64,000 nt of DNA from Actinokineospora globicatena. Lineage in GTDB: Bacteria > Actinomycetota > Actinomycetes > Mycobacteriales > Pseudonocardiaceae. The position numbers were made by a program, and so were the translations under genes. Under the pieces are notes generated by a model. The model was not told the DNA's origin and searched no databases. It saw only the letters and a list, made by a program, of their open reading frames with translations. How positions within the stretch are numbered: the stretch's first letter is position 1; each line of letters begins with the position of its first letter. Of the stretch, positions 24,301 through 30,300 are shown piece after piece. The stretch covers positions 2,170,001 through 2,234,000 of the forward strand of contig NZ_JAMTCR010000002.1 in NCBI RefSeq assembly GCF_024171945.1, read 5' to 3'.

Positions 24301-27300
24301 AGACCGGCAACGCCCAACCCGCGCTGTTCGCGTTGCAGGTGGCGCTGTTCCGGCTCCTGGAGTCCTGGGGGCTGGCGCCGGACCTGGTGATCGGGCACTC
24401 GATCGGCGAGATCGCGGCCGCGCACGTCGCCGGGGTCTTCTCGCTCGACGACGCGTGCACCCTGGTCGCCGCCCGCGCCCGCCTCATGCAGGCCCTCCTG
24501 CGGGACGGGGTGATGCTGGCGGTCGAGATCTCCGAGGCCGACCTCGCGGACGCGTACCCCACCGGACTGCCCGCGGGCGTCGACCTGGCCGCGATCAATT
24601 CGGATCGTTCACTTGTCCTATCGGGGGATCGTAGGATTGTTGAACAGCTGAATCGTAGCTTTGTTGAACAATCTCGCCGGACCAAGGCGCTGCGGGTCTC
24701 GCACGCCTTCCACTCGCACCACATGGACGCGATGCTCGCCGAGTTCGCGGAAGTCGCCGCCACGGTGACCTACCGCGAGCCGCTGATCAGGATCATCCCC
24801 ACGGCCGGGACCCGGGTGGACTCGGCCGAGTACTGGGTGCGCCAGGTCCGGGAGACGGTCCGGTTCGCCGCCGCAGTCGCTGGGCAGGACGCCGACTTCC
24901 TCGAGCTGGGACCGGATGGGGTACTGAGCGCCCTCGTCGAAGGCCCAGCGGCGCCGGTGCTGCGGTCGGGCAAGGCGGAGGTCGATACCGCGGTCCGGGC
25001 TGTGGCCGGGGTGTGGGCGCGAGGTGCCGGGGTCGACTGGGCGGCGGTCATCGGCGGAGGCGCGCCGACCGACCTGCCCACCTATCCCTTCCAGCGTCAA
25101 CGGTTCTGGCTCGACACGTTCCCCGCGATCGCTGAGTCCGCTGATGACGAGCACGCCTTCTGGGCCGCCGTCGACCTCGGGGACGTCAGCGCGCTGGCGG
25201 CCAGTCTCGACCTGGACCAGGACACCCTTGACGCCGTGCTCCCCGCACTCACCGCATGGCGGCGAAGCCGTGGTGACCGTTCCACAGTGGATTCCTGGCG
25301 GTACCGCACCACCTGGACACCTGTCCAGGAGACCGAGCGGAGGACGCTGGGGACCTGGCTGGCTGTCGCGTGCCCCCAGGATGTCCGCGACGCGCTGCGC
25401 CACCACGGAGCCGAGGTCGTCGAGCTGGACCTCACCGGCGCCGAGACCGACCGCTGGAGCCTCGCGCAGCAGGTGTTGGGCGAGTTCGACGGCGTGATCG
25501 CCGGAACGCTCGACGGACCGCACCCCGAGTACCCCGACCTGCTCGCCGCGCTGGCGCTGCCCGTCCTGCTGATCCAGGCACTCGGCGACGCTGGAAACCT
25601 TGCACCGCTGTGGTTCGTGACCAGGGGCGCCCAGTCCGTTGGCCGAACGGACCGCCCCGTCGACCCTGATCAGGCCGCGCTTTGGGGCCTGGGCCGGGTC
25701 GCCGCTCTGGAGTTCCCCGCGCGGTGGGGCGGGTTGATCGACCTCCCGGAGACGCTGGACTCCCGCGCCGCGGAACGCTTGGTCGCCGCCCTCGGTGGGT
25801 CGGAAGACCAGGTCGCCGTCCGAGGTTCCGGTGTCTACGCTCGCAGACTCACCAGGGCGGCCGCTGGTCAAGCCGAGCCTTGGCGTGCGACAGGAACCGT
25901 GCTCATCACCGGCGGCACTGGTGCTCTGGCCGCTCGTGCCGCGGACTTGATCCTCGCTCGTGGTGCCGACCACCTGCTCCTGCTCAGCCGTAGCGGATCC
26001 GATGCCCCTCGTGCGCAGGAACTCCAGGCCAAGCACTGTGACCGGGTCACCATCAAGTCCTGTGACATCGCGGACCGCGACGAACTGGCTGAGGCCATCG
26101 CGGGCCACGACATCACGGCGGCCTTCCACACCGCTGGGATGGTCGAGGCCGTTCCGCTAGGGGAGACCGGGCTCGGCGAGTTCACCGATATCCTGCGCGC
26201 CAAGGCAACCGGCGCCAGGAACCTGCACGAACTCCTACCCAGCGCGCACCTCGTCCTCTTCTCCTCCATCGCGGCCACTTGGGGCAGCGGCAACCAGTCC
26301 GCCTACTCCGCCGCGAACGCCTACCTGGACGGCCTGGCCGAGCACCGACGCGCCAACGGCCTACCGGTGACGTCTGTCGCATGGGGACCGTGGGCCGGGG
26401 ACGGCATGCTGGTCAGCGAGGACGCCGAGGAGTACCTGCGCCGACGGGGACTCGCCGCGATGGACCCCGAACTGGCGGTCGCCGCGCTGGCCAAGGCGCT
26501 CGACCACGGCGACACCACGATCACCGTCGCCGATGTCGACTGGTCCCGGTTCACCCCCGCGTTCACCACGTCCCGGCCCAGCCCGCTGCTCACCGAGTTC
26601 ACCGAGCAGGCCGTCGCCGCCGGGGTGCGGCCGGTCGACCCGGGTGACCTGCTCACCCTCGTCCGCACCAGCGCGGCCACCGTTCTCGGGCACCGCGACG
26701 CCGAGGCGATCGAACCGTCGCGCCCGTTCAACGACCTCGGGTTCGACTCGCTCACCGCCGTCGAGCTGCGCGACCGCCTGGTCGCCGCGACCGGCCTGCC
26801 GCTCCCCGCCACCCTCGTCTTCGACTACCCGACCGCGAACGCGCTCGCCGACCACCTCGCGGGCGATCTCCGCGCACCGGAACAGGTCGCCACCAGCACC
26901 GACCCGAACGAGCCGGTCGCGATCATCGGCATGGCCTGCCGCTACCCCGGCGGCGTCAGCTCCCCGGACGACCTGTGGGAACTGGTGCGCAGCGGCGGCG
27001 ACGGCATGGGACCGTTCCCCATCGATCGCGGCTGGTGGCTCGACGGCCTCTACGACCCGGACCCGGACAACCCGGCGTCCTCCCACGCGCACGAGGGCGG
27101 CTTCCTCTACGACGTGGCCGACTTCGACGCCGCGCTGTTCGGCGTGTCCCCGCGCGAGGCCGTGGCGATGGACCCGCAGCAGCGCCTGCTGCTGGAGGCC
27201 TCTTGGGAGGCGTTCGAGCACTCGGGGATCAACCCGTTGTCGCTCAAGGGTTCCAGCACCGGCGTGTTCGCGGGCACCAACAGTCATGACTACCTGTCGC

Positions 27301-30300
27301 TGCTCGCCGAGGCCCCTGAGGGCAGCGAGGGCTATCTGGCGACGGGCAGTTCCGCCAGTGTCGTGTCCGGCCGCGTGGCCTACACCTTCGGGCTGGAAGG
27401 CCCGGCGGTCACTGTGGACACAGCCTGCTCATCGAGCCTGGTCGCGCTGCACATGGCGGTCCGGGCACTGCGCGGCGGCGAGTGCGACATGGCCGTCGCG
27501 GGTGGTGTCGTCGTGATGTCGACCCCTGGCGTGTTCACCGAGTTCTCCCGCCAGAACGGCGTCGCTCCCAACGGCCGCTGCAAGTCTTATGCGGACGCGG
27601 CCGACGGGACCGGATGGGGCGAAGGCGTCGGCGTTCTGGTGGTCGAACGGCTCTCCGACGCTCGGCGCAACGGACATCGCGTCTTGGCCGTCGTCCGAGG
27701 TACCGCCGTGAACTCCGATGGCGCGTCGAACGGTCTCACCGCGCCCAACGGACCTTCGCAGCAGCGTGTCATTCGGGCCGCCCTCGCTGACGCCGGTCTC
27801 ACCACGTCCGATGTGGACGTCGTGGAGGGCCACGGCACCGGGACCCGGCTGGGCGACCCGATCGAGGCCCAAGCGCTGCTCGCCACCTACGGCCAAGACC
27901 GCGAGACACCGCTCTGGTTGGGGTCGGTGAAGTCGAACATCGGCCACACCCAGGCCGCGTCCGGGGTCGCCGGCGTGATCAAGATGGTGCAGGCCATGCG
28001 GCACCGCCTGCTGCCCAGCACCCTGCACGTCGACACCCCGAGCAGCCACGTCGACTGGACCGCGGGCGCCGTCCGGCTGCTCACCGAGCCCGTCACCTGG
28101 ACCGACCAGGGCCGCCCCCGACGCGCGGGCGTGTCCTCGTTCGGCGTCAGCGGGACCAACGCCCACATCGTGCTTGAGTCCGTGTCCGACACCGAGGCGC
28201 GCACACCCGCCGAGCGCCCGAACGTGCCGTGGGTGTTGTCGGCTGACTCGTCGGAAGCGGTTCGGGAGCAAGCGGAGCGTCTGTCCACAGTTGACGCGCA
28301 CCCGGTCGACATGGCCTGGACCCTCGCGACCACCCGGGCGTCACTCGCGCACCGGGCGGTGGCCTTCGGTCCGGAGGACCTGGAAGCGCTTGCCGACGGT
28401 CGAGAGCCGGTCGCTACCGCGAGGTCGGCGGCGCCGGTGTTCGTGTTCCCCGGCCAGGGCGCCCAGTGGATCGGGATGGCCGAGGACCTGCTCGACGAGC
28501 CGGTGTTCCGCGACCGGATCGAGGAGTGCGAACGCGCGCTCGCCCCGCACGTTGACTGGTCGTTGCTCGACGTTCTGCGCGGCGGTGACCTGGACCGGGT
28601 CGACGTGGTCCAGCCGGTGTTGTGGGCGGTGATGGTGTCGCTGGCGCAGCTGTGGATCTCCGCCGGGGTTCGGCCCGCCGCCGTGCTCGGCCACTCCCAG
28701 GGCGAGATCGCGGCCGCTGTCGTCGCGGGTGGGCTGACGCTGGCCGATGGTGCCCGTGTCGTCGCTCTGCGTGCCAAGGCGATCGCCGAGATCCTGTGCT
28801 CGGAGGAGGTGCCACTCAGCGACGTGCACCGCCAGTGGGCGGACACGTGCGGCATCGACCGCGTCAACGGCGGAATGGTCTCCCTTGCCGTCTCGCACAC
28901 CGACGCCCAGCGGTTGATCGGCTGCTGGTCGACGCTGTCCATCGCCGCGGTCAACGGGCCACTGTCCACAGTGGTGTCCGGCGACGCCGAGGCGCTGGAC
29001 GAACTGCTGGCTGTCTGCGCTGACTGCGACATCAGGGCCAAGCGCATCCCGGTCGATTACGCCTCGCACTCGGCCCACGTCGAACGGGTCCGCGAGCGCC
29101 TGCTCACCGACCTGGCCCCGATCACCCCAGTCACCGGCACGATTCCCTTCCACTCCGCCGTGACCGCTGCGCCGTTCGACACCGCAGGGCTCGACGCCCG
29201 CTACTGGTACGACAACCTCCGGGACACCGTGTTGTTCGAGGAGGCCGCCAGCGGCTTGATCGACGCGGGCCGGACCGTGTTCCTTGAGGTCAGCGCGCAC
29301 CCGGTGCTGACTGTTGGCCTCCAGGAGACCCTCGACGCGAAGGACGTCACGGGCACGGTCCTGGCCACCCTGCGCCGCGACGAACCGGGCCGGTGGCTGA
29401 CCGCGCTCGCGGAAGCCTTTGTCGCGGGCGTCGATGTCGACTGGCCCGCGGTGTTGCACGGCTGGGGCGGTCGGGTGGTCGATCTACCGACGTACGCTTT
29501 CCAGCGCCGCAGGTATTGGCCCAAGCCCGCGACCAGCACGGATGTCACCGCCGCTGGTCTCGTCGACGCGGCGCACCCGCTGCTGGGCGCCGCCGTTCCG
29601 CTGGCGGGCGATGACGGCACGGTGTGGACGGGGCGGCTGTCCCTCGCGACGCACCCGTGGTTGGCCGACCACGCCGTCGGTGGGGCGGTGCTGCTGCCCG
29701 GGACAGCGTTCGTCGACCTGGCGTTGCACGTCGGCGCGCACATCGCCGAGTTGACCCTGCGGACCCCGCTCGTCCTGCCTGAGCGCGGTGCCGTCCACCT
29801 GCAGGTCCGCGCTGACGGCACCGACCTGACCGTCCACTCACGACCAGAGACCGGCGGCGAGTGGATCACCCACGCCACCGCGACCCTCAGTGACAAGGCC
29901 GTCACTCCCGAGACCCTGTCCTGGCCGCCGACCGGCGAGCCGCTGAACGCCGAGGGCTTCTACGCTGCCCTGGCCGAGGCCGGGTACGCCTACGGCCCCA
30001 CCTTCCAAGGCCTCACCGCCGCCTGGAAGTCCGGCGATGACGTCCACGCCGAGGTCGAACTCGCCGACGCGGGCAGTTTCGGCTTGCACCCGGCTCTGCT
30101 CGACTCCGCGCTGCACGCCGCCTCCCTCGGTGGTCTTCTCGGCGGCGGTACGCTGCTCCCGTTCACCTGGTCTGGCGTCACGCTGCACGCCACTGGTGCC
30201 ACGGCACTGCGGGTGCGGATCAGCCGCCTCGGTGCCGACACCATCGCGGTCACGGCGACCGACCCGCACGGCGCCCCGGTGATCACCATCGACTCGCTGG

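Noticed and set aside
28434-29510. Ethylmalonyl or other unusual extender for AT-G because of its insertion
   Set aside because: [10 protein letters not shown] and YASHS are standard methylmalonyl markers; the insertion lies away from them and by itself is no evidence of a different extender.
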